Of a stretch of DNA of 64,000 nucleotides, positions 1 to 9,637 are shown piece after piece; within the stretch, counting starts at the first letter, position 1, and each line of letters opens with the position of its first letter. The notes below the pieces were generated by a model, which worked only from the letters and a program-made list of their open reading frames with translations, ran no database searches and had not been told where the DNA came from. The DNA lies in contig NZ_CP110395.1 in the NCBI RefSeq assembly GCF_029910215.1, positions 186,001-250,000 on the forward strand, written 5' to 3'. A program made the translations under genes and the position numbers. This stretch comes from Paraburkholderia sp. D15. GTDB taxonomy: Bacteria; Pseudomonadota; Gammaproteobacteria; Burkholderiales; Burkholderiaceae.

Positions 1-208
1 CGACCAGCGACGCGGCCAGCGCCGCGCGCACGTCGTCGCGGCGGCCGAGGTCGATCCACTGCAAGGCGGCGAGCGCGTCGACGGCTTGCGCGGGCGACAT
101 CGGCAAGCCCGCGCCGCGCAGCACGCGCACGAAATGCACGACGTTGCGCGCAAGCGTCGGGAGGGGCGCGAGGGGTACGAGGGGTGGCGTAGCGGTCGGC
201 TGCGTCAT
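1..208 (-). CDS. VWA-domain CoxE-like protein, N-terminal part only
   Basis: The N-terminal 69 codons of a minus-strand gene are visible before the window edge. The start ATG (208-206) overlaps the TGA of the upstream MoxR gene by four bases (ATGA), typical of translational coupling. The N terminus has a Pro/Leu-rich stretch and then a segment around VHFVRVLRGAGLPMSP resembling the start of CoxE-type proteins, which carry a C-terminal von Willebrand A domain. CoxE works with the CoxD ATPase in maturing the molybdenum-copper or molybdenum cofactor site of CO-dehydrogenase-like enzymes. The VWA domain is outside the window, so the call rests on the N-terminal resemblance and on operon position after coxSLM-moxR. 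Confidence 0.7.
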   Translation of the reverse strand, partial: MTQPTATPPLVPLAPLPTLARNVVHFVRVLRGAGLPMSPAQAVDALAALQWIDLGRRDDVRAALAASLV

Positions 209-1101
209 GCTGGCGATCCCGGCGCGGCGAGGCACTGCGCGATCTGCGCGGCGTCCACGCGCGTCAGATCGTCCTGATACTTCAGTAGCACGCCCAGCGT
301 GTTCTGCACGGATTGCGGATCGAGTTCGGTCACCGACAGCGCCTCCAGCGCGCGGCACCAGTCGATCGTTTCGGCGATGCCGGGCGCCTTGAACAGATCC
401 ATGCCGCGCAGCCGGTGCACGAAATCGACCGCGCGCCGCTGTAATTCCGCCGATGTCCGCGGCGCGCGCGCGGCGACGATCTCCAGCTCGCGATCGCGTT
501 CCGGATAGCCGATCCATTGATACAGGCAGCGCCGCTTCAACGCGTCATGAACTTCGCGCGTGCGGTTGGACGTCATCACGACGAGCGGCGGCTGGGCCGC
601 GCGCACCGTGCCGTACTCGGGAATCGATACCTGGAAGTCCGACAGCAGTTCCAGCAGAAACGCCTCGAAGGGTTCGTCGGCGCGGTCGATCTCGTCGATC
701 AGCAACACGCGGCGCGCGCCGGGCTGCTGCTCGTCCGGCAACAGCGCCTGCAGCAACGGACGCTTCAGCAGGAATTCGCCGCGATACAGCGTGTCGTTGT
801 CCGGACGCTCACCGCTGGCTTCGGCCAGCCGCAGCGCCATGATCTGGCGCGGGTAGTCCCATTCGTAGAGCGCGCTCGCGGTGTCGAGCCCTTCGTAGCA
901 TTGCAGCCGCAGCATCGTCGTGCCGAGCATGCCGGCCGCCGCCTTGGCCAGCTCGGTCTTGCCGACGCCCGGCTCGCCTTCGACGAATAGCGGCCGCTCC
1001 ATGCGCAGCGCGAGATACAGCGCCGTCGCCAGCTCGCGGCTCGCGAAATAGCGCTGGCCGGCGAGTTGCGCGACGGTGTCGTCGATCGAGACGGGTTGCA
1101 T
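205..1101 (-). CDS. MoxR-family AAA+ ATPase, CoxD-like
   Basis: A 298-residue AAA+ ATPase with Walker A GEPGVGKT, Walker B VLLIDEID and a sensor-type TSNRTRE. MoxR ATPases act as chaperones with VWA partners; the Cox branch (CoxD) helps mature the active site of CO dehydrogenase and related molybdenum hydroxylases. It lies 30 bp after coxM and overlaps the next gene (CoxE-like) by ATGA, so it is the fourth gene of a coxS-L-M-D-E operon. Length and motif order are normal for MoxR proteins. Function in enzyme maturation is inferred from family and context. Confidence 0.88.
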   Translation of the reverse strand: MQPVSIDDTVAQLAGQRYFASRELATALYLALRMERPLFVEGEPGVGKTELAKAAAGMLGTTMLRLQCYEGLDTASALYEWDYPRQIMALRLAEASGERPDNDTLYRGEFLLKRPLLQALLPDEQQPGARRVLLIDEIDRADEPFEAFLLELLSDFQVSIPEYGTVRAAQPPLVVMTSNRTREVHDALKRRCLYQWIGYPERDRELEIVAARAPRTSAELQRRAVDFVHRLRGMDLFKAPGIAETIDWCRALEALSVTELDPQSVQNTLGVLLKYQDDLTRVDAAQIAQCLAAPGSPA

Positions 1102-1131
1102 GGCGGTGGGCCGGCGAGCGTGATGGCGTCG

Positions 1132-1953
1132 CTATGCGGTTGCCTTCGCGGTTGCCGGCGCGTTTGCCTTAACCACCGCACGCGCCGCGAGCACCGGGAT
1201 CAGATGCGCGCGGTACTCGGCGCTCGCGTGCATATCGGTGTTCAGATCGGCCGGCGACACCGTCACCGCGCGCGCCGCGTCCGGCGTGAAATCCGCCGAC
1301 AGCGCGCTTTCCAGCGCCGGCACGCGAAACACCGAAGACGCCGCGCCGGTCACCGCGGCCCGCACGCCGCTCGCGAACTTCGCGACGAACACGCCGACCA
1401 GCGCGAAGTGCGAAGCCGGATTGCGGAATTTCTCGTAGGCCGCGCGCTCGGGGACCGGGAACTCGACCGCGACGATCAGCTCGTCGGGCGCCAGCGCCGT
1501 CTCGTACATGCCGACGAAAAAGTCGCGCGCGGCAATGCGCCGCCGCTCGGTGACGATGGTCGCGTCCAACGCCATCGCCGCCGCCGGATAGCAGGCGGCG
1601 GGATCGTTGTTGGCGAGCGATCCGCCGATCGTGCCGAGCGCGCGCACCTGGCGGTCGCCGATGTGCGCGGCGAGATCCGCGAGCCCTGGCAACACGCGTC
1701 GCAAGTCAGCGTGATCCGCGACGTCGGCATGACAGACGGCGGCGCCGATGCTGACTTTCTGCGCGTCGACGCTGACCGTTTTCAGCGCGGGAATGCGCGT
1801 GACGTCGATCAATTGCGACGGCTGCGCGAGACGCAGCCGCATGGTGGGCAACAGGCTCTGACCGCCGGCGAGAAATTTCGCGTTGCCGTCGGCGGCGAGG
1901 GCGGCGGCGGCCGCTTGAGGGTCCGTCGCGCGTTGATATTCGAATGCGTACAT
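1132..1953 (-). CDS. coxM: Molybdenum hydroxylase FAD-binding medium subunit (CoxM-like)
   Basis: A 273-residue FAD-binding subunit of the xanthine oxidase / CO dehydrogenase family. The N terminus [13 protein letters not shown], the [14 protein letters not shown] segment and the [12 protein letters not shown] motif are the standard FAD pyrophosphate-binding signatures. The subunit takes electrons from the 2Fe-2S small subunit and passes them to an acceptor. A GGAGA ribosome site precedes the ATG at 1953. It follows coxL by 22 bp and precedes moxR by 30 bp. The gene order S-L-M is that of form II enzymes, while form I CO dehydrogenases are usually M-S-L. Confidence 0.92.
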   Translation of the reverse strand: MYAFEYQRATDPQAAAAALAADGNAKFLAGGQSLLPTMRLRLAQPSQLIDVTRIPALKTVSVDAQKVSIGAAVCHADVADHADLRRVLPGLADLAAHIGDRQVRALGTIGGSLANNDPAACYPAAAMALDATIVTERRRIAARDFFVGMYETALAPDELIVAVEFPVPERAAYEKFRNPASHFALVGVFVAKFASGVRAAVTGAASSVFRVPALESALSADFTPDAARAVTVSPADLNTDMHASAEYRAHLIPVLAARAVVKANAPATAKATA

Positions 1954-1975
1954 GTCGATGTCTCCGCTCGGGATC

Positions 1976-4381
1976 TCAAGGGGCCGGTTGGGCCGCGGGT
2001 TGGGCTGCCTGGTTTGCCGCGCGGATCGCGGACCACACGCGATGCGGCGTCGCCGGCATTTGCAGGTCGGTCACGCCGAGCGGCGCGAGCGCGTCGAGAA
2101 TCGCGTTGATCACCGCGGGCGGCGAGCCGATCGCGCCCGCTTCGCCGCAGCCTTTGACGCCGAGCGGATTGTGCGTGCACGGCGTGCCCTTCGCGGTTTC
2201 GACGGTGAAGTCCGGCAGATCGGACGCGTGCGGCATCGCGTAGTCCATGTACGAGCCGGACAGCAACTGGCCGCTGTCGTTGTCGTACACGCAGCGCTCC
2301 AGCATCGCCTGGCCGATGCCTTGCGCGAGGCCGCCGTGCACCTGGCCGGTGACGATCATCGGATTGATCACGTTGCCGAAATCGTCGACGGCGGTGAATT
2401 GCTGGATGCGGCATACACCGGTGTCGGGGTCCACTTCGATCTCGCAGATGTACGCGCCGGCCGGATAGGTGAAGTTGCTCGGATCGTAGAACGCGCTTTC
2501 TTCGAGACCCGGTTCGAGCACGTCGAGCGGATAGTTGTGCGGCACGTACGCGGCGAGCGAAATCTCCGCGAAGGCCTTGGTGCGGTCGGTGCCCGCGACG
2601 CGGAACAGGCCGTCCTTGAACTCGATGTCTTCCGCCGCGGCTTCGAGCAGGTGCGCGGCGATCTTCTTCGCCTTGCTTTCGATCTTGTCGAGCGCCTTCA
2701 TGATCGCCGAGCCGCCCACCGCGATCGATCGCGAGCCGTAGGTGCCCATGCCGAACGGAATCCGGCCGGTGTCGCCGTGCACGATCTCGACGCTTTCCAG
2801 CGCGATGCCGAGCCGGTCCGCGACCACCTGCGCGAAAGTCGTTTCGTGGCCCTGACCGTGGCTGTGCGAGCCCGTGAAGACGGTCACCGATCCCGTGGGG
2901 TGCACGCGGATCTGGCCGACTTCGAACAGACCCGCCCGCGCGCCCAGCGCGCCCGCGATGTTCGAGGGCGCGAGGCCGCACGCCTCGATGTAGCACGAGT
3001 AGCCGAGACCGCGCAGCTTGCCGTTCTTCGCCGAGGCTTCGCGGCGCGCGGCGAAGCCCTTGACGTCCGCGAGTTCGAGCGAGCGATCGAGGATCGCGTC
3101 GTAGTCGCCGGTGTCGTAGGTGAGGCCGACCGGCGTCGCGTACGGGAACTGGCGGATGAAATTGCGGCGGCGGATTTCCGCGGGATCGAGCTTCATGTCG
3201 CGCGCGGCCGTTTCGACCAGACGCTCGACCACGTAAGTCGCTTCCGGACGGCCGGCGCCGCGATAGGCATCGACCGGGACGGTATTCGTGAAGACCGCCT
3301 TGACTTCGGCGTAGATCGCGGGCGTCGCGTACTGACCGGCGAGCAGCGTCGCGTACAGGATGGTCGGCACGCTCGACGCGAAGGTCGACAGATACGCGCC
3401 CATGTTGGCGATGGTGTGCACGCGCATCGCGAGGAACTTGCCGTCGGCGTCCATCGCGAGTTCGGCTTTCGTGACGTGGTCGCGGCCGTGCGCGTCGGAC
3501 ACGAAGGCTTCCGAGCGCTCGGCGGTCCACTTGACCGGGCGGCGGATTTTCTTCGACGCCCACGTCAGCGCGACGTCTTCCGCGTACAGGAAGATCTTCG
3601 AGCCGAAGCCGCCGCCGACGTCCGGCGCGATCACGCGCAGTTTCGACTCCGGCAGCGACAGCACGAAGGCCGCCATCAGCAGGCGTTCCACGTGCGGATT
3701 CTGGTTCGCGACGTACAGCGTGTAGCTGTCGTCCTGCACCGAATAGCTCGCGTTGACCGCGCGCGGTTCGATCGCGTTCGGGATCAGGCGGTTGTTGACG
3801 ATATCGAGCGTGGTGACGTGCGTGGCTTTGGCGAACGCGGCGTCGGTCGCGGCTTTGTCGCCGTGGCCCCAGTTGTAGCAGACGTTGTCCGGCACTTCGT
3901 CGTGCACGGCGGGCTGGCCGGAGTCGGACGCGTGCGCGGTATCGACCACGGCGGGCAGCACGTCGTAGTCGACTTCGATCAGTTCGGCGGCGTCTTTCGC
4001 GGCCTTGATCGAATCGGCGATCACGAGCGCGACCTGGTCGCCGACGTGGCGCACTTTCGTGTGGGCGATGATCGGATGCGGCGGCTCGTTCATCGGCTTG
4101 CCGTCGGTGCTGTGGATCAGCCAGCCGCACGGCAGACCGCCGACGTTGTCGGCTGCCATGTCCGCGCCGGTGAAGATCGCGACCACGCCGGGCGATTGCC
4201 TGGCCGCGGTCGTGTCGATGCTGTTGAGCTTCGCGTGCGCGTGCGGCGAGCGCAGGAACACGGCGTAGGTTTGCTGGGGCAGGACGATGTCGTCGGTGTA
4301 CTGACCGTTGCCGGTGAGGAAACGATAGTCTTCCTTACGTTCGACGGAAGAGCCGATGAGATGCGTGTCGGGTGCGTTCAT
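1976..4381 (-). CDS. coxL: Molybdenum hydroxylase large subunit, form II CoxL-like
   Basis: An 801-residue molybdopterin-cytosine-dinucleotide-binding large subunit. The active-site loop reads AYRGAGR, which marks form II (BMS) CoxL; true high-affinity form I CO dehydrogenases carry AYxCSFR with the copper-ligand cysteine. Other family motifs are [17 protein letters not shown] and GCGEAGAIG with the catalytic glutamate near the C terminus. A GAGGAG ribosome site lies just before the ATG at 4381, 10 bp after coxS. Form II enzymes have been reported with weak or no CO oxidation, and several oxidise other carbonyl or heteroaromatic substrates, so the substrate here is unknown. Confidence 0.92.
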   Translation of the reverse strand: MNAPDTHLIGSSVERKEDYRFLTGNGQYTDDIVLPQQTYAVFLRSPHAHAKLNSIDTTAARQSPGVVAIFTGADMAADNVGGLPCGWLIHSTDGKPMNEPPHPIIAHTKVRHVGDQVALVIADSIKAAKDAAELIEVDYDVLPAVVDTAHASDSGQPAVHDEVPDNVCYNWGHGDKAATDAAFAKATHVTTLDIVNNRLIPNAIEPRAVNASYSVQDDSYTLYVANQNPHVERLLMAAFVLSLPESKLRVIAPDVGGGFGSKIFLYAEDVALTWASKKIRRPVKWTAERSEAFVSDAHGRDHVTKAELAMDADGKFLAMRVHTIANMGAYLSTFASSVPTILYATLLAGQYATPAIYAEVKAVFTNTVPVDAYRGAGRPEATYVVERLVETAARDMKLDPAEIRRRNFIRQFPYATPVGLTYDTGDYDAILDRSLELADVKGFAARREASAKNGKLRGLGYSCYIEACGLAPSNIAGALGARAGLFEVGQIRVHPTGSVTVFTGSHSHGQGHETTFAQVVADRLGIALESVEIVHGDTGRIPFGMGTYGSRSIAVGGSAIMKALDKIESKAKKIAAHLLEAAAEDIEFKDGLFRVAGTDRTKAFAEISLAAYVPHNYPLDVLEPGLEESAFYDPSNFTYPAGAYICEIEVDPDTGVCRIQQFTAVDDFGNVINPMIVTGQVHGGLAQGIGQAMLERCVYDNDSGQLLSGSYMDYAMPHASDLPDFTVETAKGTPCTHNPLGVKGCGEAGAIGSPPAVINAILDALAPLGVTDLQMPATPHRVWSAIRAANQAAQPAAQPAP

Positions 4382-4391
4382 CGTCGGCTCC

Positions 4392-4952
4392 TCAGGCGGT
4401 GGCGGGCGCGGCGGCCGTGGGGCTGGGCGCTGAGGTGGCGGCGGTCGTGCCGGTCGCGGCTTGATCGCCGGTGGCGGACGAGGCGGCGGCCTTCATGCCG
4501 GCGGCGCCTTCGAGCACGGCCTTGACGATGTTGTGATAGCCGGTACAGCGGCACAGGTTGCCGTCGAGCTGGGCGCGGACATCGTCGCCGGTGAGATCGG
4601 GCTGACGGTGGACCAGAGAGACCGCGCTCATGACCATGCCGGGGGTGCAGAAGCCGCATTGCAGGCCGTGGCAGTGTTTGAAGGCGGTTTGCATCGGGTG
4701 GAGCGCGCCGTTTTGCGCGAGACCTTCGATGGTGGTGATGTCGGCGCCGTCGGCCTGGACCGCGAGGATGTTGCAGGACTTGATGGCGCGGCCGTTCAGG
4801 TGGACGGTGCAGGCGCCGCATTGGGCGGTGTCGCAGCCGACGTGCGTGCCGGTGAGGCGGCGCTGTTCGCGCAGGAAGTGGACAAGCAGGGTGCCGGGGT
4901 CGATCGAGGCGCTGGTTGGTGTGCCGTTTATCGTCAGACTGATGCTGATCAT
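4392..4952 (-). CDS. coxS: Molybdenum hydroxylase 2Fe-2S small subunit (CoxS-like)
   Basis: A 186-residue small subunit with two 2Fe-2S clusters: a plant-type N-terminal cluster ([15 protein letters not shown] then IKSC) and a C-terminal helical cluster (CGFCTPGM and NLCRCTGY). It transfers electrons from the molybdenum subunit CoxL to the flavin subunit CoxM. The ATG at 4952 has an AGGAGA ribosome site and this is the first gene of the operon. The last roughly 25 residues are an Ala/Pro/Thr-rich tail beyond the conserved fold. The promoter must lie in the 4953-5190 stretch upstream, but no clear -35/-10 pair stands out. Confidence 0.93.
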   Translation of the reverse strand: MISISLTINGTPTSASIDPGTLLVHFLREQRRLTGTHVGCDTAQCGACTVHLNGRAIKSCNILAVQADGADITTIEGLAQNGALHPMQTAFKHCHGLQCGFCTPGMVMSAVSLVHRQPDLTGDDVRAQLDGNLCRCTGYHNIVKAVLEGAAGMKAAASSATGDQAATGTTAATSAPSPTAAAPATA

Positions 4953-5190
4953 GGGGTGTCTCCTGGGAGTGAGACTGGATTGGGGTTTGTGTTTTGTCTT
5001 CTGTTTGCTGTCTTTTGTCTCTTGTCTCTTGTCTTGCTTGTTCTTGGGGCGTTGCTGTTTGTGGTGAGGCTTGGGTCTTTTTTTATTGGGATGCCGAAAA
5101 AGTAAAGCACAAATTGGGGTGGGGCGCTATTCGGGGTTGTTGTTTGGGCTTTCTGCTGGAGGCGTTGCCTTGGGTTTTTTTGCTGGTGTT

Positions 5191-5789
5191 TTTGGCCTTT
5201 CCTTGTGTTCTTGGTGGTCTATTAGCGTTGCCCCTGTGCGGGGCGGCACCTACTTGTCTTTGCCGCGGCAAAGACAAGTAGGCAAGAGAAAGCCGCTCAC
5301 ACCGCTAATTCTTAAGCGGAGCCGCCGCACAGCCACGGTCGTGGCCCATCTGGAATCTGCGTTCTCGCGCATTTTGCGCTTGTGACAAAGGACTCATTCC
5401 TCCCGCCTCGCGCTGTGCGCTCGGCGGAGCGGTGCGCTTCAAACACGGGGTTTCGTTGTGCGCTGCGGGGGCCGTCGGCTACGCCTCGGCCAGCGCTGAC
5501 TTTTTGGAGAACTGGATATTGCGAGCACAGCCGGGAGGCGGCGCCCCGTTGACGCGGGGGCGCGCGCAGCGCCGCCGGAAGAATGACTGCTGTGTCACAA
5601 GCGCGAAGTGTGCGAAGACACGGATTCCAGATGGGCCACTACCGTGGCTGTGCGGGGGACCCGCTTAAGAATTAGCGGTGTGAGCGGCTTTCTCTTGCCT
5701 ACGTCTCTTTGCCGCGGCAAAGAGAAGTAGGTGCCGCCCCGCACAGGGGCAACGCTAATAGACCAACAAGAATACAAGGAAAGGCCAAA
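5191..5789. repeat. Long imperfect inverted repeat, about 197-bp arms
   Basis: Left arm 5191-5387 and right arm 5593-5789 are inverted copies about 90% identical by eye, separated by about 205 bp of other sequence. Each arm carries an internal palindrome: 5251-5280 is a perfect 30-bp palindrome centred on TTTGCCGCGGCAAA, and 5700-5729 is the same with one mismatch. No convincing gene lies inside; the short ORFs in the arms are read from the repeat. The gap 4953-5839 around it, between the divergent-side coxS start and the permease stop, otherwise holds nothing I can name. I remember this element as a multi-copy intergenic repeat of Paraburkholderia, but could not check copy number. Confidence 0.85.
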
Positions 5790-5839
5790 AAACCAGAAAC
5801 CAGAAACCAAAAAATCAGAATCCAGAAAAAACAAACCAG

Positions 5840-7231
5840 CTACTTAGCCAGCTTGGAATGCCGCCGAGAATACCCAAAATACACAGCCATCCCAATCAAA
5901 AGCCAAACAACAAAAGCAATCCACGTAACAGCCTGAAGATTAACCATCAAAAAAAGACAGGAAGCAACAGCCAACACCGGCACGACAGGCACCCCAGGAC
6001 ACCGGAACGCCCGCGGCAATTCCGGATGCGTCCGACGCAAAACCAGAACAGCAATCGACACCATCGAAAACGCCGCCAACGTGCCAATATTGATCAGCTC
6101 AGCAAGCACATTCAAAGGCACCAACGCCCCAATCAACCCAAAGAAAATCCCCACCATCCACGTCGTGAAAAACGGCGTGGCAAACTTCGGATGCACCTTG
6201 GACAACCGCGCCGGCAACAACCCATCCCGCGACATCGCGAAAATCACCCGCGTTTGCCCATAAGCCATCACCAGAATCACCGTCAACATCCCCAGCACAG
6301 CGCCCAGATCGATAAACCCCGCCACCCACGTCTGCCCGGCAACCTGCAAGGCATACGAAACCGGATGCGAAATGTTCGCGAACTGCGCCGACGGCACAAT
6401 GCCCGTCACCACCGCCGCCACCGCGACATACAACACCGCACACACACCCAGCGAAGCAATAATCCCCACCGGTAAATCGCGCGCCGGATTCTTCACCTCC
6501 TCCGCCGCCGACGACACCGAATCGAATCCGATAAACGCAAAAAACATCACCGCCGCCGCACCAAATACCCCGTTCCAGCCATTCGGCATAAACGGATGCC
6601 AGTTAGCCGGCGTGACGTGGAACACGCCCACGCCGATCACGAGCAGCACCACGGTCACCTTGATCGCCACCATCACATTGTTGATGCGCGCGGATTCGCG
6701 GATGCCGACCGACAGCAGCGCGGTAATCGCCATCATCACCAGAAACGCGGGCAGGTTGAACAACGTGTGATGACCGGGCAAGGCGCCCGGCGCCGCCGTC
6801 AGCTCGACGGGCAACGACACGCCGAAACCCGCCAGCAGCGATTGCAGATAACCCGACCAGCCCACCGAGACCGCCGACGTCGCCAGCCCATACTCCAGCA
6901 TCAAATCCCAGCCGATGATCCACGCGGCCAATTCGCCCAGCGTCGCGTACGAATACGTGTAGATAGAACCTGCCACCGGAATCGTCGAGGCGAACTCCGC
7001 ATACGCGAGCGCCGCGAAGCCGCATGCGACCGCCGCGATCAGGAACGAGATCATCAGTGCCGGACCGGCCTGCACGGCGCCGGTGCCGGTCAGCACGAAA
7101 ATGCCGGTGCCGATAATGGCGCCGACACCCAGGAAAGTCAGATCGAGCGCGCCTAGCGCTTTCTTCAGGCCGGCGGTCTGAGCGCTCGTGGCGATCATGT
7201 GCTCGACGCTTTTCTTGCGAAACAGGGACAT
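5840..7231 (-). CDS. APC-superfamily amino acid permease
   Basis: A 463-residue polytopic membrane protein of the amino acid-polyamine-organocation superfamily, closest in pattern to YfnA/CAT-type cationic amino acid permeases. The first helix carries the GVGAIIGTGIFVLTG signature that binds the substrate backbone, and about twelve hydrophobic segments follow. I chose the ATG at 7231 (MSLFRKKS) over the upstream in-frame ATG because GGAGA sits at proper spacing and family members start with this basic cytoplasmic segment. The substrate cannot be read from sequence. The gene stands alone, separated from coxS by the long inverted repeat. Confidence 0.9.
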   Translation of the reverse strand: MSLFRKKSVEHMIATSAQTAGLKKALGALDLTFLGVGAIIGTGIFVLTGTGAVQAGPALMISFLIAAVACGFAALAYAEFASTIPVAGSIYTYSYATLGELAAWIIGWDLMLEYGLATSAVSVGWSGYLQSLLAGFGVSLPVELTAAPGALPGHHTLFNLPAFLVMMAITALLSVGIRESARINNVMVAIKVTVVLLVIGVGVFHVTPANWHPFMPNGWNGVFGAAAVMFFAFIGFDSVSSAAEEVKNPARDLPVGIIASLGVCAVLYVAVAAVVTGIVPSAQFANISHPVSYALQVAGQTWVAGFIDLGAVLGMLTVILVMAYGQTRVIFAMSRDGLLPARLSKVHPKFATPFFTTWMVGIFFGLIGALVPLNVLAELINIGTLAAFSMVSIAVLVLRRTHPELPRAFRCPGVPVVPVLAVASCLFLMVNLQAVTWIAFVVWLLIGMAVYFGYSRRHSKLAK

Positions 7232-7540
7232 TGGCGGGGGTCTCCAGTAGTGCACGCGTTGTTGCGCGCCGAATGTCGGGAAACCCGCGATTTTAACGGA
7301 TGCACGCCCTTGCACCATTTTGGAACGGCGTTTTCAGGGCGCGGCGACGCGGCGGAAATTTCCCGTTTGCAACATCGCGGGCGGCACTTTCCGCGTCGCG
7401 AGATCGAGCGCGGCAAAGCTCTCGCGCGAGACGCGGCTAAACGGGAGGGATTCGCTCTCTTGCGGATGCGGATGCGGCGCGGCGCGAGGGCGCAGCCTTA
7501 AAGCGCCTGCGGCGCGGCGGGCCGATTCGAGGCGGTGGCT
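7232..7540. other. Intergenic region upstream of the permease
   Basis: About 310 bp between the permease start and the response-regulator stop. It must carry the permease promoter on the minus strand. I see no RNA gene, repeat or strong terminator; the ORFs here have shadow-like composition. Confidence 0.5.
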
Positions 7541-8197
7541 TCAGCCCGCCATCGCCGGATTCAGATCGACGAGCCGGTTGCTCATCACGTAGAACGTGAT
7601 TTCCGCGTTGTTGCGCAGCTTCATTTTTTCGAGCAGGCGCGTGCGGTACACGCTGACCGTCTTCACCGACAGCGACAGCGCCTCGGCGATATCGGTCAGC
7701 CGTTTGCCCGAGGCGAGCATGCACAGCGTCTGATATTCGCGGTCGGACAGCTTCTCGTGCGGCAACTGCTCGCCGTCGAACGACACGTAATCGGCCAGCG
7801 CCTCGGCCATCGCCGGGCTCACGTATTTGCGGCCGGCGGCGACCTGCTGGATCGCGCCGATCATCTGCGCGGCGTCGACCGTTTTCGACAGGTAGCCCGC
7901 CGCGCCCGCCTTCAACGCGCGCACCGCGTATTGATCCTCGCGGTACATCGAGAACATCAGCACCGCGACGCGCGGCGCCTTGCGCTTGAGCCGCTTCAGC
8001 ACTTCGACGCCGTTCATGTCGGGCAGCGAAATGTCGAGCAGCACGACGTCGTAACTATGTTGCGCGACCGCGTCGAGCGCTTCGGCGCCGCTTTCCGCCT
8101 CGGTGACTTCGCGCGCCACGCCCCGGTCGAGCAGCAATTGACGCACGCCCTGGCGGACCACGGCGTGGTCGTCGGCAAGCAGAATGCGCAGGCTCAT
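7541..8197 (-). CDS. NarL/FixJ-family response regulator
   Basis: A 218-residue response regulator. The receiver domain has the acidic pair D9-D10, phospho-acceptor D55 in LLDISLPDMNG, and the conserved Lys in GYLSKTVD. The C-terminal LuxR-type helix-turn-helix runs through LSDREYQTLCMLASGK and LSVKTVSVYRTRLLEK. The start at 8197 (MSLRILLADD) is set by the receiver fold; longer in-frame starts would add a tail without family resemblance. It begins 10 bp after the sensor kinase stop, so the two form an operon and cognate pair. Target genes are not evident. Confidence 0.93.
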   Translation of the reverse strand: MSLRILLADDHAVVRQGVRQLLLDRGVAREVTEAESGAEALDAVAQHSYDVVLLDISLPDMNGVEVLKRLKRKAPRVAVLMFSMYREDQYAVRALKAGAAGYLSKTVDAAQMIGAIQQVAAGRKYVSPAMAEALADYVSFDGEQLPHEKLSDREYQTLCMLASGKRLTDIAEALSLSVKTVSVYRTRLLEKMKLRNNAEITFYVMSNRLVDLNPAMAG

Positions 8198-8207
8198 GTC
8201 GGCGCGC

Positions 8208-9197
8208 TCACGATTGCAGCGCGCGGCGTTCGCCGCATAGCGCGTCGGCCAGCATCGCGTCCCACGCGAAGCGCGCCCGCACCAGCGTGCCGCGCGGCTG
8301 CGCATGCGCGGCCGATGCCGCGCCGCGGGATCCGCCCGATGCGCCCGAGGTGGCCGTGCGCCGGGCGCTGACGCGCAAGGTGCCGTCGAAGGCCGCGCAG
8401 CGCGCCTGCATGCCGCTCAGGCCAAAGTGGCCGCGCCGGTTGCGGGCCTTGCGCGTCAGGCCGATGCCGTCGTCGGCGACGATCACGGTGAGATGCCGCC
8501 GGCTGGTCTCGATCCGCACGTCCGCCGATTCGGCGCGCGCGTGCTTGGCGATGTTGTTCAGCGCTTCCTGGGCGACGCGGAAGACTGCCAGCGCCGCGTC
8601 GGCGGGCAGGCGGGTCAGGCGGACGTCGGCCGCGCAGACGAAGCTGGTGCGCAACTGCGTGCGTGCGGCGAAGTCGCCGGTCCAGTGCGCGAGCGCGCCG
8701 ACAATGCCGCTTTCCAGCGACGGCGCATGCAATTCGGCGACCGCCTGGCGGCTCGCCGCGCACACGGCGTCGAGCGAACGGTTCGCGACCGCGAGGGCGG
8801 CCGCGCATTGCGGCGGCGCGTCGGCGGGCAGCCAGGTTTCGACGCCGGCGAGCGCGAAGCGCGTCGCGGTCAGCTCGGCGCCCACGCCGTCATGCAGTTC
8901 ACGCGCGATGTGCCGGCACGCGGCCTCCTGCGCCTGCACCAGTTCCGCCGACAGCTCGCGGACCCGCGCGCGCAGCCGCGCCAGTTCGCGCCCGGCGGCG
9001 GTTTCGTCGCGACCGGCCCTAAGCGCCGAAGCCGCGCCGGCCGCGGTTATCGATCCTGCCGGGACGGTCGCGACAGTCGCCAAGCCCGCCGGCGACGCAG
9101 CCGATGCACCCGACGCACCCAATGCGCCCGCACCGTCACGAACGGCCGACGAAGGATGATGTGCGGTAAACGGGACGACGACAGTCGACATATCCAT
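8208..9197 (-). CDS. HisKA_3-type sensor histidine kinase without an obvious sensor
   Basis: A 329-residue kinase with a NarX/DegS-type dimerisation-phosphorylation domain (ARELHDGVGAELT, phospho-His about residue 102) and an HATPase domain (QEALNNIAKHA, DDGIGL, GLSGMQ). The start at 9197 (MDMSTVVV) follows a GAGAGG ribosome site. The first 65 residues are Ala/Gly/Ser-rich low complexity, then a coiled-coil-like stretch rich in Arg, Glu and Leu; there are no transmembrane segments and no PAS, GAF or HAMP domain that I can see. The signal may therefore come through a partner protein or the cytoplasmic N terminus. It sits directly upstream of its response regulator. Confidence 0.9.
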   Translation of the reverse strand: MDMSTVVVPFTAHHPSSAVRDGAGALGASGASAASPAGLATVATVPAGSITAAGAASALRAGRDETAAGRELARLRARVRELSAELVQAQEAACRHIARELHDGVGAELTATRFALAGVETWLPADAPPQCAAALAVANRSLDAVCAASRQAVAELHAPSLESGIVGALAHWTGDFAARTQLRTSFVCAADVRLTRLPADAALAVFRVAQEALNNIAKHARAESADVRIETSRRHLTVIVADDGIGLTRKARNRRGHFGLSGMQARCAAFDGTLRVSARRTATSGASGGSRGAASAAHAQPRGTLVRARFAWDAMLADALCGERRALQS

Positions 9198-9579
9198 GAC
9201 TTTCCCTCTCAGGAAGCGGTGTGGACAGCGAAGCGGGTGCGCAGCCGAGGCGCGAAGACGAAAGAACGCATACGGGTCTCCAGCCTCCAGGTGAACCGCC
9301 ACGCATACGGCGTGACAGGCGATTTGCTACGGTGCAACGTAACGAAATTTACATTCAGTAACATGACGGACGGACATCGGCAGGGCGGTTCCATTCGTCT
9401 GATCTTGCGCCGCGATCATATCTCAAAAGTAGAAAAAATGCAGTTGCACCAAGGGTTAGCGCCTACATTTCACGCAATGGTTGATGTTATGCAATATGAC
9501 AAAGCGGCGAATTTTGTAGGAATAATACCGACGCCAAATGTCAAATCAACGGCGTCATTTTGTAACGGGCAATAAAAAA
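9198..9579. other. AT-richer intergenic region upstream of the kinase
   Basis: The stretch from about 9340 to 9560 is clearly richer in A and T than the flanking genes and should hold the promoter of the kinase-regulator operon on the minus strand. No clear operator or RNA gene is recognisable. Confidence 0.45.
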
Positions 9580-9601
9580 GGAGCCCTCAGGCTCCTTTTT
9601 T
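9580..9601 (-). terminator. Bidirectional rho-independent terminator
   Basis: A perfect six-base-pair stem (GGAGCC / GGCTCC, loop CTCA) flanked by an A-run on the left and a T-run on the right, so it can stop transcripts from either side. It lies 37 bp past the fpr stop and most likely ends the fpr message. Confidence 0.85.
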
Positions 9602-9637
9602 GCTCGACGCGGCGAGATGCCGCTTGAATCGTTCGAC

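Noticed and set aside
1952..4525. An 857-codon plus-strand open frame antisense to coxL and coxS
   Set aside because: Arg/Asp/Val-rich shadow of the real minus-strand genes in high-GC DNA; no domain and no ribosome site.
5071..5834. Small ORFs in the long inverted repeat
   Set aside because: The same peptide appears from both arms because the DNA is repeated; no ribosome sites and no family.
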